From an uncultured Cocleimonas sp. (GTDB lineage: Bacteria > Pseudomonadota > Gammaproteobacteria > Thiotrichales > Thiotrichaceae), in assembly GCA_937929875.1 (NCBI GenBank), contig CALFUP010000268.1:1-40670 (forward strand): a stretch of 40,670 nucleotides of DNA. Direction: 5' to 3'. Under the pieces are notes generated by a model. The model saw only the letters and a program-made list of their open reading frames with translations, did no database searches and had not been told where the DNA came from. The translations under genes and the position numbers were made by a program. Below, in pieces: positions 33,249-40,670 of this stretch (positions are counted from its first letter, which is position 1; every line of letters starts with the position of its first letter).

Positions 33249-33953
33249 CTACTGGAGTTTTTCCATGAAGCGTTCAAAACGAGGCTTGTAACTATCATTT
33301 TTATTTAGTGATAATAAAATACGTGTGGCATGACCTCTTAATTCAGAGCGAGGTATGTACCCAAAGCATCTAGAGTCTGAACTATTATCACGATTATCGC
33401 CCAAGAAAAAGTAGTGGTCTTTTGGAATAACTTCCTCAGTTACTTGCAGACAGTTTGGTCCTCTAAAACCAGGAGGGTACATACTCTGTTTATTTTGAAT
33501 CTGTACTGCGTGTGGTTTTAGATCGGTATGGGATTCGAGTGCGTAAATACCAGTTTCACGATCAGTTTCTCTCGTCGGAGCTATCTCATCGGTGATGTCA
33601 TAATTAACCACATTGCCATTGATGATTAAATTGTTGTGCTGGATTTTAATCGTATCACCCGGTAATCCAATCAAGCGTTTTATTAGCCGTTTTTTTGCAA
33701 CTTCTGAGGTAAATACAATAATATCTCCACGCTTAGGTTCGCCTGTTCTAAGTAGTGAAATATCCGTGAAAGGAAGCTGTAAGTCATAGGCCATTTTGTT
33801 TTCCCAGATCACATCGCCTTCTAGAATTGTTGGTTTCATTGAACCCGTTGGAACAGGATGCCAATCAGCGATTGCACCTCTAAAAACGAACAACAGTGCG
33901 ATAAAAATAACAAAGCCTTTGTTATTTTTAATAATTGACCATAATTTTTTCAT
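33249..33953 (-). CDS. lepB: Signal peptidase I
   Basis: A 234-residue type I signal peptidase that cleaves Sec and Tat signal peptides at the outer face of the inner membrane. One N-terminal membrane segment (about 12-30) precedes the catalytic Ser38 in PTGSMKPT and the general base Lys92 in KRLIGLPGD. The conserved GDNRDNSSDSR and the final GYIP-type motifs are present. It is shorter than E. coli LepB (324) and has a single membrane segment. It is not next to lepA or rnc as in many proteobacteria, so it may be a second or relocated copy. The gshA gene lies upstream on the same strand, separated by a repeat. Confidence 0.94.
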   Translation of the reverse strand: MKKLWSIIKNNKGFVIFIALLFVFRGAIADWHPVPTGSMKPTILEGDVIWENKMAYDLQLPFTDISLLRTGEPKRGDIIVFTSEVAKKRLIKRLIGLPGDTIKIQHNNLIINGNVVNYDITDEIAPTRETDRETGIYALESHTDLKPHAVQIQNKQSMYPPGFRGPNCLQVTEEVIPKDHYFFLGDNRDNSSDSRCFGYIPRSELRGHATRILLSLNKNDSYKPRFERFMEKLQ

Positions 33954-34065
33954 GGGTGAATTATTTCCATATTAATTTATTAATTGTAGCCAGATTCGTG
34001 CAAAAATTAGACTTCTCTTGGTGATGTTTTTAACACTTTTTAGTTCTAGTAACGCCCAAAAATTA

Positions 34066-34110
34066 ATGACACCAGACTAAAAGTGTTACAAAAAGTAGGG
34101 GGGTGTCATC
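34066..34110 (+). repeat. Intergenic repeat copy 11 with a truncated opposing arm
   Basis: A-tract then GTAGGGGGGTGTCAT (34090-34109), ending C instead of T. A short opposing arm ATGACACC (34066-34073) is the perfect inverse of GGTGTCAT (34102-34109). A second inverted pair, TAACACTTTT (34031-34040) and AAAAGTGTTA (34079-34088), overlaps the area. Confidence 0.85.
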
Positions 34111-34141
34111 TAAATCTTTTCATTCTAAGGAAATTCTATAT

Positions 34142-35728
34142 TTACAACTTATTATCGAAGTATCGTCGTAAAAAAGTATCAAAATCTACATCTTTCGCAG
34201 ATTCCAACTCTGATTGTTGTTGGAGTGACTGCTTAGCTACTAGTTCAATTTTTTGATTAATGTGTTCATCCAATTCTCGTTTAAGGAAAAATTCACGGTG
34301 TTCTTCCGATTTCCTTTTGGCAAAACGATAGTAGCTACCATCTTTATTGAAAATATCATCTAACACTTTTGCCGAAGGTGTTAATGATGGATCTTGAATT
34401 AACTCCATTTGTGCGGTAATTGCATCACAATAGAAATTTTCATTATGAGCATTATTTAGTAGATTCGCTACGCCTTGCATTTTTTCTAGTAGTTCAGTTG
34501 CCCAATCTTTTAAAGTAATTGCAACTCCATTGCGACTAAGTTCTAGTCCTGGTTTACGTCCTTTATGAGCAACAATACTTTGGTTTGCATCTATCTCTTT
34601 AGATTCATCAGGATCAATTTCGGCACTTTCTTGAAGTAAGCAAAATAACATGAAGATTTCTAAAAAGTAGAGTTGCTTGTGTGTTAATCCAGCAGGACGA
34701 AATGCATTGATATCAACTGAGCGTAATTCAACATATTGAATCCCTCGTCTTTCTAAGGCGCAGGTCGGTTTTTCAAACCCTTGCAAAATCTGCTTGGGTC
34801 GAACGCTACTGTAATATTCATTTTCAATTTGTAAAATATTGGTATTTAACTGAAGGTATTCATCGCCATTTTTTATCCCAATATCTTCATATTCTGGATA
34901 GGGCGTGCTGATCGCTTCTCGTAAAGAAGCGATATATTCTTCGAGGCTATTGTAACTCGCCTTCACCCCATTACCATCATCACCGCTATTGGTGTAACCA
35001 ATATCTCCCATACGTAATGAGGTTCCCCATTCTTCGTAAAAAGTATGATCATTAAAGTCCTTCATACCTTTTGGTAATCGACCGTTTTCTACAAATGACT
35101 TGCAAATGGCTGGTGATGTACCAAATAGATAAGGAATAATCCAACCATAGCGTTGAATATTACGGGTCATTCCCATGTATTTGGTATTTATAAAAATCTG
35201 GTTGTCTACGTTGGATTCATTTTCAACCTGCTGAAAAGCAGGCCAGAATTCAGTCGCCACTGAGTAATTAAAATGTACGCCAGAGATAACCTGCATCACT
35301 TTTCCGTATCGTTCAGCAAGGCCTTGGCGATAGACTGATTTCATTTTTCCGGCGTTACTTGAGCCATAATTCGCAATAGTAATGTCGTCTTCGCCTCGAA
35401 TGACACAAGGCATACTGGTTGTCCAAAGTAACTCGTCTTTTAAATGCTGATAAACAAAGGTTTCAACGTCTAATAAAAAATCTAAAGATTTATGCGCTCG
35501 ATCACATGGCGGAGTGATTAACTCCAGCATCGCTTCAGCATAATCTGTTGTGATCCATGGATTTTTTAAAGCGGAGCCCAAAACTGTTGGGTGAGGTGTT
35601 TTCGAAATACCACCTTCAGTATTAACACGCAGGCTTTCTTTTTCTAGCCCAGTAAGAGAGTTTTTAAGTAATGATTGAGCGCCAGCAGCTTGAATTTTAC
35701 TGAGTCGGTCTTCGAGAATTTGATACAA
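34142..35728 (-). CDS. gshA: Glutamate-cysteine ligase
   Basis: First and rate-limiting step of glutathione synthesis: ATP-dependent joining of glutamate and cysteine. 528 residues, close to E. coli GshA (518) and clearly of the gammaproteobacterial type. Motifs include GLEKESLRV, the ITTDYAEAMLELITPP substrate segment, SGVHFNYSV, the TSLRMGDIGYTNSG loop and RGIQYVELRSVDINAF. The start is TTG at 35728 with AGGA eight bases upstream, giving the expected N-terminus LEDRLSKIQ. No gshB is nearby. It is transcribed toward lepB. Confidence 0.96.
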   Translation of the reverse strand: MYQILEDRLSKIQAAGAQSLLKNSLTGLEKESLRVNTEGGISKTPHPTVLGSALKNPWITTDYAEAMLELITPPCDRAHKSLDFLLDVETFVYQHLKDELLWTTSMPCVIRGEDDITIANYGSSNAGKMKSVYRQGLAERYGKVMQVISGVHFNYSVATEFWPAFQQVENESNVDNQIFINTKYMGMTRNIQRYGWIIPYLFGTSPAICKSFVENGRLPKGMKDFNDHTFYEEWGTSLRMGDIGYTNSGDDGNGVKASYNSLEEYIASLREAISTPYPEYEDIGIKNGDEYLQLNTNILQIENEYYSSVRPKQILQGFEKPTCALERRGIQYVELRSVDINAFRPAGLTHKQLYFLEIFMLFCLLQESAEIDPDESKEIDANQSIVAHKGRKPGLELSRNGVAITLKDWATELLEKMQGVANLLNNAHNENFYCDAITAQMELIQDPSLTPSAKVLDDIFNKDGSYYRFAKRKSEEHREFFLKRELDEHINQKIELVAKQSLQQQSELESAKDVDFDTFLRRYFDNKL

Positions 35729-35823
35729 GTTCGGATTCCTACAAATGCGTATTACGAGAATGTTAGCAGTTTTTATAATCTCCCGTTTAAAAAAGTGGTT
35801 AAGGGCTTCTATTAAATATAGAT

Positions 35824-36789
35824 TTATCTAGCCTGCATCGCGAGCACTAGAATGGATAAATAGATCCAGATAAATAAGTGAATCCATAACGAGATCTTGT
35901 ATCTTTTTAACAATTTATCAGGATGAATACTGCTTAAAAGAAACGGTCGTCCATCATCAGGACGGCTGATGACATGAGTTGCAGGTGCTTGATAGACCTC
36001 CTCTAAGTCCTCATCAACTAGTCTCGTAGCATTTTCTCTTGCGAATGCCATTTCACTATCATCTATTTTTCCGTCTTTATCAGTGTCAAATAAATCTAAA
36101 AAGCGGTAGCGATTTCTCTTCCAATTAGAGATTTTTTTTCCTATTAAAGCGTTTCTTTCATATTCTGTGCGGTGTTTATTTAAGGTTTCTAGATACCCTA
36201 AAACATAAATAGTTTCACCTGGATAAATAGCATTATAAGAATGGCCACTGTAGTTATATCTCGGTGTAATTACTTCAGCATCATTTGGGTCTATGGTGCA
36301 TCTACCCTTTTCATCTTCTAAAATAAATCCTGCCGTGCTTGATTGCATATCTTTCCCATACCAAACCATGACAGGTAGATCCATATTCGGACCTCTTACA
36401 ATTTCATCATCATAAAGGCGGACTTTACCTTCTATTTCTGCATAGCCCTGCGCAGCCGATGAAAGAGAAGTAGAGGGAGTATCTTCTATAAGTCTAATAC
36501 GATTGTAGAGTGATTTTGCACATATGGCACTCATGATCGCGATAACACCAAAAAAGACTGATTTTTGATAAATATAACTAGTCGTTATTAGAAAAACGGG
36601 AGTGCAAAGTATGAAAAATAATATGTAATAGAAAGAACTAGAAAAACTAAAAAATATCCCTTTTAGCTTTGATATGAAACCAGAACCAGTCAAATGAATT
36701 CCATTTGTAGACACTCTATGTTGTCTAGTGGAAGCGGAATAATCAAAAAATGAGAAAATTAACAGACTTATCTCTATTACAGTTTTCAT
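35824..36789 (-). CDS. Membrane protein with GIDE-like domain and a canonical EF-hand
   Basis: A 321-residue protein with two membrane segments near 55-95 and a third at the C-terminus (about 298-318). The central part (about 105-230: AAQGYAEIEGKVR, VMVWYGKD, AIYPGETIYVLGYLE) resembles the GIDE/E3-ligase-like membrane domain often encoded beside LemA in bacteria; no RING finger is present, so ubiquitin-ligase activity is not implied. A full EF-hand loop, DTDKDGKIDDSE (residues 235-246), has every Ca-ligand position filled. The gene follows lemA on the same strand with an 84-bp gap, so they probably form an operon. Start has no clear Shine-Dalgarno. Confidence 0.78.
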   Translation of the reverse strand: MKTVIEISLLIFSFFDYSASTRQHRVSTNGIHLTGSGFISKLKGIFFSFSSSFYYILFFILCTPVFLITTSYIYQKSVFFGVIAIMSAICAKSLYNRIRLIEDTPSTSLSSAAQGYAEIEGKVRLYDDEIVRGPNMDLPVMVWYGKDMQSSTAGFILEDEKGRCTIDPNDAEVITPRYNYSGHSYNAIYPGETIYVLGYLETLNKHRTEYERNALIGKKISNWKRNRYRFLDLFDTDKDGKIDDSEMAFARENATRLVDEDLEEVYQAPATHVISRPDDGRPFLLSSIHPDKLLKRYKISLWIHLFIWIYLSILVLAMQAR

Positions 36790-36873
36790 ATATTCATTCT
36801 AGTTACGGATATTTAGTTTGTGTTAAATGGCTGTCAAATTTTCAACCTTCAATCTTTTTTGGTTCATTGCTTG

Positions 36874-37449
36874 TTAAGTTTGAAAACTTGCCCCTACATC
36901 AATATCTTTAAGTTCATCGATGTGGAACTCCAATTGATCAAATTCCTTAAAAGCAAACAAGTTAGCAACAATATTATCCGGAAACTGTTGAATGCTGGTA
37001 TTACTAATAGCAGCCGTGTCATTATAAAATTCGCGACGATCAGAAATGCTTTCTTCTAAGGTGCTGATACGAGTTTGTAACCGAAGAAACGAATCACTCG
37101 CTTTAAGTTCTGGGTAATCTTCGGCGACAGCAAACAAACCGTTTAGACTGGCTTCAAGCTTCATCTCAGCTGCACCTAATTTAGGTATATTCTGTGTTTG
37201 CATGGCTGATTCAACCAAGTTGCGTGCCTTAATAACCTTCTCTAACGTTTCTTGTTCATACTTCATGTGTTGTTTGCATGTGTCAATCAACTTAGGCAGT
37301 TCGCTATTTCGCTGCTTGAGCAATACATCAATATTACTCCATGATTTTTTGGTATTGTTTTTTAAGTTTATCAACTGGTTGTAAATCGTGATCCCCCAAA
37401 TAATTGGAGCGATAAGTAAGCTGATAAAAATGATAAGACTGAGATTCAT
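36874..37449 (-). CDS. LemA family protein
   Basis: A 191-residue protein with one N-terminal membrane segment (LIIFISLLIAPIIWGITIY) and a helical domain with the LemA signature: YNQLINLKNNTKKSWSNIDVLLKQRNSELPKLID, then YEQETLEKVIKARN and a C-terminal YNDTAAISNTSIQQFPDNIVA, equivalent to YNxxVxxyNtxixxfPxnxiA. Most of the protein is predicted outside the cytoplasm. The start at 37449 is chosen over 37461 because GGA lies at suitable distance and the membrane segment follows. Role unknown; often adjacent to proteases or GIDE-like proteins, as here. Confidence 0.93.
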   Translation of the reverse strand: MNLSLIIFISLLIAPIIWGITIYNQLINLKNNTKKSWSNIDVLLKQRNSELPKLIDTCKQHMKYEQETLEKVIKARNLVESAMQTQNIPKLGAAEMKLEASLNGLFAVAEDYPELKASDSFLRLQTRISTLEESISDRREFYNDTAAISNTSIQQFPDNIVANLFAFKEFDQLEFHIDELKDIDVGASFQT

Positions 37450-37512
37450 GAAATGATCCATTTATTTTTAGTATTAGAAAAATTTTAACAGAAACTGTAG
37501 TGGCTGGCTGAA

Positions 37513-37594
37513 TTTTGGATAAGCGGTAGACATTGCTAAGCAATGAATTATCGATCAATCCAGGTGTCGCTAGATAATAATAAATTATCCAAAA
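37513..37594. repeat. Cruciform-like inverted repeat with internal hairpin
   Basis: TTTTGGATAA (37513-37522) and TTATCCAAAA (37585-37594) are perfect inverse arms. Inside lies a second perfect hairpin, CATTGCT-A-AGCAATG (37531-37545). It is 23 bp from repeat copy 12 and may be part of a composite element. Confidence 0.55.
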
Positions 37595-37617
37595 GTACTG
37601 TCGTTATCATGGTCTTC

Positions 37618-37639
37618 AAAAAGTAGGGGGGTGTCATTT
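37618..37639 (+). repeat. Intergenic repeat copy 12
   Basis: A-tract then GTAGGGGGGTGTCATTT, exact consensus, in the divergent lemA/lipoprotein region. Confidence 0.9.
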
Positions 37640-37700
37640 AAAGAAAGTGTATTTCTATTCATTCGGCTTCATACCTTTAGTCAGATATTAACGGCAATTC

Positions 37701-37730
37701 TTGACAGAAATACGGTGTGAAAATTACAAT
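37701..37730 (+). promoter_or_regulatory. Sigma-70-like promoter of the large lipoprotein gene
   Basis: TTGACA (37701-37706), 18-bp spacer, TACAAT (37725-37730). It predicts a leader of about 98 nt before the ATG at 37835. Confidence 0.65.
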
Positions 37731-37834
37731 GATCGCAATTATAAAAATAAAACAACGCTATTAATTTAGCAGAAAACTAACAAACACAACCTAGAAACTA
37801 ATAACAAGAACTAAATAATAAAGGTGTCTTTCCC

Positions 37835-40670
37835 ATGTCTAAGTCAGTTAAATTTGTAAAAATTGTATCGCCTATTGCACTTGCAATAGCACTCTCTGCT
37901 TGCGGAGGAAGTTCTGGAGCTGACTTTGGTTCTGGCACTGGCACAGGTGGTACTTCTGGAGGAGACACCCAAGGTGGTGATACAGGAGGAGATTCGACAG
38001 AGGTATTGGCAAGTTCGATTGAATTAAGCGTAAGTTCACGACTATTGCCTTCAGATGGTTCAGCCCCTATAACGATAACTGCAATAGCAAAAGATCAAAA
38101 TAATAATGCTATGGATGGAGCAGACATTACTTTCTCTGTGGATAAAGATGCAACAATTATTAAAAATGCAACTGTAACTACTAGTGACGAGTCTACCGAT
38201 ACAACGGCAGCTACATTAAGTACGGTTGTTACTGCTGGCTCAATCCAAACGGCTACATTAACGCCAGGCTCTAGCACCAATCAAACATTGAATGTAACTG
38301 TTACTTCAGGAGGTGTTTCAAAGACTATTTCTGTAGAGGTCGTAGGAACAACTGTTACTATTGAAGGGCCTTCTGGTGTTACAGTTGGTAAGAATAATCC
38401 TTTCCTTCTCAAACTTAAAGATAGCTCTAATAATCCAATAGCCTTTCAATTTGTAGATATTGCCTCGGTAAATGGCAGTATTATAACTGATGCTAGCAAC
38501 AGCGAAACTAATGCAGAAGGTGAAATTGCTTTTAATCTAAATAGTTCAGTAAGTGGCACAGATACGATAAGTGCTAGCGTTTTAGGTGCAACTTTTGAAA
38601 AAGTTATAGAAATCTCTCCAGATGAATTTATTTTAACAAGCTCCGATAATGAGATAAATATTGAGACCGATGAAACAATCAGTTTCATATGGATAAAAAA
38701 TGGTGTGCCACAATCTGGTAAAACTATTGTTTTAAGTGCTACAAGAGGTAATATTGTAGACCAGAGTATTGAAACTGGACCAACAGGAGAAGTGAATTTT
38801 GTCATTAATTCAAAGACTGCTGGTAAAACGGTTATTTCTGCTACTTCATCTGAAGGTTTGTCGACCTCTTTAAGCAGAGAGTTTGTGGCTACTACGCCTG
38901 CTTATTTGAATACACAAGCTTCACCAACTTTAATATCACCCAATACATCTAGTACCATTATTGCCAAAATTCGCGATAGAAATGACAACCCAGTAAAAAA
39001 TAAAATTATAGATTTTCGTTTAGAAGACACTGTTGATGGTGCTTTGAGTTCCTCGACGGCGACTACCGATTCACTTGGTAGGGCATCAGTTTCATATACT
39101 GCGGGTAATTCATCAAGTTCGACTAATGGAGTTAAAATCTCGACTTTTATTCAAGGATATCCAAGTGTAGATGCGGATAGCGTGGAATTGACCGTTGGCG
39201 GTGACGCTTTGCGTTTAGTTTTAGGTGATGATCAATTACTTGCTTCTGATGCGGTATTTTATGTCAAGAAATTTGGCGTGATAGTAACTGACAGTGCTGG
39301 AAATCCTATTCCAGAAAAACAAGTATCATTTACAATTAACCCTACTCATTACTATAAGGGATTCATGCGTGTTATAGATACTGATGGTGATGGTATAGGT
39401 GACCGTTGGATCAAACTGAATACGCTCAATGCTAACTTGAATGGTGGTAGTGACAGATGTGTCTCGGAAGACTTTGATCAAGATGGAAACCTTGATGTTG
39501 GTGAAGATGTCAACGGTAACGGAAAACTAGAGCCTACGAATGATGCAGTAGTAACGGTCACAGGAAAAACTGACGCTAGCGGAAAGATTGTGGTAGATGT
39601 GACTTATCCTAAAAGTAGAGCATTGTGGTCTAGACAACGAATTACTGCTAAAACCCAAGTCGATGGCACTGAATTTGTCGAGTCTACAGATTTTGATTTA
39701 CCAATTTTAGCTGGTGATGTTGAGGATGTTAATTCTGGGACGCCAAACTCTATAAGCCCATACGGAATTTCAGACAGATGTGATAACGATAGTAATAGCT
39801 TTAATCTTGCGGTTAATCCTAAAATCGTAAACGTGTCTACTGGCTTACCCGTTAATACACTCTCTAATAATGTTCTTTATCAAGTTAGTTTTATTGACGT
39901 ATTAGGTAATGTTATCGAAGGGCAAGATTTTACTGTTAACTCGTCAGTTGCCGATGTAACAGAAGAGCCGAATAATAGTTTTAAATTAACGGATAGAGAC
40001 ACTGAGAAAGATGATTCAGGCTTCTTCGTTGAATTAGTTGCAGGCGATACTGTAACACCACTTTTCTATCAGGATGATACAGCGGTTAATACGACGGTAG
40101 ATCCGGATTCAGTAGTTACTGATGTAACACCTCCAATTATTGCTTTAAATGGTAATTCAGAGATTCTGCTTAATGTAGGAGATGATTATGTTGAATCTGG
40201 TGCAAATGCTATAGATATTGTTAGTGGTGTAATTAATACAACAATATTAGGCACAGTCGATACCTCAGTTGCTGGAGTATATACTCTGATTTATATAGCA
40301 AGAGACGATGCAGGAAATACTAGTACAGTAATTAGAACGGTAACTGTAGTACCTGCAGGGGCTTCTGAAGATACAGCCGATGCTATTGCGCCATTCATTA
40401 ATTTAACCGGCAGCGATAGAGTAGTTATTCCACTTAATTCAACTTATGTTGAACAAGGGGCAAATGCCGTAGATGATATAGATGGAGTTGTTGAAGTAAC
40501 TATAGTAGGCACAGTCGATACGAGCATAGAAGGCACATATACTATAATTTACATTGCAAAAGATGGTTCTGGTAATAGAAGTTTTGTAAGTAGAAGAGTA
40601 TTTGTTGATAATACTGGACCCGTTATTACGCTCAGAGGAAATACAAATGAGACGATAGTGCTTGGTTCTG
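37835..40670 (+). CDS. Large Ig-like multidomain lipoprotein, C-terminus cut by window edge
   Basis: The frame is open from ATG 37835 (AAGGTG eight bases upstream) to the window end, 945 codons. A signal peptide with lipobox LSAC (Cys23) is followed by a Gly/Ser/Thr linker, so it is membrane anchored and probably surface exposed. Then come several Ig-like domains of invasin/Big_1 type (repeated pattern DxxGNPI...VxFxxxxG, then TDxxGxAxVxYTxG). At about 39377-39535 two Asp-rich segments, DTDGDGIGD and DFDQDGNLDVGEDVNGNGK, look like Ca-binding loops. From about 40130, DUF5011-like repeats of roughly 75-85 residues start (YVESGANAIDIVSG...GTVDTSVAGVYTLIYIARDDAGN; YVEQGANAVDDIDG...GTVDTSIEGTYTIIYIAKDGSGN), with a third beginning at the edge. 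Likely an adhesin or extracellular-matrix protein; inference. Confidence 0.85.
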   Translation, partial: MSKSVKFVKIVSPIALAIALSACGGSSGADFGSGTGTGGTSGGDTQGGDTGGDSTEVLASSIELSVSSRLLPSDGSAPITITAIAKDQNNNAMDGADITFSVDKDATIIKNATVTTSDESTDTTAATLSTVVTAGSIQTATLTPGSSTNQTLNVTVTSGGVSKTISVEVVGTTVTIEGPSGVTVGKNNPFLLKLKDSSNNPIAFQFVDIASVNGSIITDASNSETNAEGEIAFNLNSSVSGTDTISASVLGATFEKVIEISPDEFILTSSDNEINIETDETISFIWIKNGVPQSGKTIVLSATRGNIVDQSIETGPTGEVNFVINSKTAGKTVISATSSEGLSTSLSREFVATTPAYLNTQASPTLISPNTSSTIIAKIRDRNDNPVKNKIIDFRLEDTVDGALSSSTATTDSLGRASVSYTAGNSSSSTNGVKISTFIQGYPSVDADSVELTVGGDALRLVLGDDQLLASDAVFYVKKFGVIVTDSAGNPIPEKQVSFTINPTHYYKGFMRVIDTDGDGIGDRWIKLNTLNANLNGGSDRCVSEDFDQDGNLDVGEDVNGNGKLEPTNDAVVTVTGKTDASGKIVVDVTYPKSRALWSRQRITAKTQVDGTEFVESTDFDLPILAGDVEDVNSGTPNSISPYGISDRCDNDSNSFNLAVNPKIVNVSTGLPVNTLSNNVLYQVSFIDVLGNVIEGQDFTVNSSVADVTEEPNNSFKLTDRDTEKDDSGFFVELVAGDTVTPLFYQDDTAVNTTVDPDSVVTDVTPPIIALNGNSEILLNVGDDYVESGANAIDIVSGVINTTILGTVDTSVAGVYTLIYIARDDAGNTSTVIRTVTVVPAGASEDTADAIAPFINLTGSDRVVIPLNSTYVEQGANAVDDIDGVVEVTIVGTVDTSIEGTYTIIYIAKDGSGNRSFVSRRVFVDNTGPVITLRGNTNETIVLGS

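Larger units (their letters stand above)
37450..37834. other. Divergent intergenic region between lemA and the large lipoprotein gene
   Basis: 385 bp without a gene. It contains a large inverted repeat (37513-37594), repeat copy 12 (37618-37639) and a sigma-70-like promoter (37701-37730). Confidence 0.75.

Noticed and set aside
38095-38805. Minus-strand frames of 61 and 119 codons
   Set aside because: They are antisense shadows of the long lipoprotein gene, whose plus frame is continuous and has domain structure.

Overview
The window reads as chromosomal DNA of an A+T-rich Gram-negative bacterium, most likely a gammaproteobacterium. Support for this comes from a gammaproteobacterial-type glutamate-cysteine ligase (GshA), DNA polymerase II, a YcgL-family protein, YifB/ComM, and a chaperone-usher fimbrial locus. 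I cannot name the genus. No rRNA, tRNA, CRISPR array, phage or complete insertion sequence was seen. Both window ends cut genes: a diguanylate cyclase on the left and a very long surface lipoprotein on the right.

Layout. 1-8.2 kb: diguanylate cyclase, small membrane protein, polB, an exported protein of unknown family followed by ybaK, and a DUF808 membrane protein. 8.3-11.5 kb: a self-contained ECF sigma system on the minus strand, made of a sigma factor, an overlapping cupin (ChrR-like) anti-sigma factor, an exported DUF4331 protein and a small lipoprotein. 11.9-14.8 kb: an iron(III)-type ABC permease and ATPase behind a probable Fur box. 14.8-18.6 kb: esterase, small secreted protein, ankyrin protein, LysE-type exporter, thioesterase. 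18.6-22.6 kb: acyltransferase 3, O-antigen ligase/polymerase-like protein, YifB. 22.9-23.8 kb: a membrane protein coupled to YcgL. 23.9-28.7 kb: pilin, usher and chaperone of an alternative (CS1/TcfC-like) chaperone-usher system; the usher carries an unusual N-terminal extension. 28.8-37.5 kb: housekeeping and metabolic genes (glutamine amidotransferase, Asp/Glu racemase, DUF4139, TatD, LepB, GshA, a GIDE-like protein with an EF-hand, LemA). 37.8 kb to the end: a multi-domain lipoprotein.

Two signals stand out. First, the ECF sigma gene and the DUF4331 operon are each preceded by the same bipartite promoter, TGAATCCGAT and GCGTAAT with the -35 and -10 cores exactly 18 bp apart. This predicts a sigma factor that activates itself and the exported DUF4331/lipoprotein pair. 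Second, a roughly 22-bp repeat (A-tract, then GTAGGGGGGTGTCATTT) occurs 12 times, always between genes. Some copies are inverted pairs that form perfect or near-perfect hairpins, and one copy supplies the purine-rich stretch just before a start codon. No transposase that could mobilise it lies in the window.

Other points: the usher's N-terminal extension contains four copies of an aromatic/FGKK motif; a perfect 10-bp hairpin sits where the usher's ribosome-binding site should be; and four GTAC words at 9-10 bp spacing lie upstream of the fimbrial chaperone gene.
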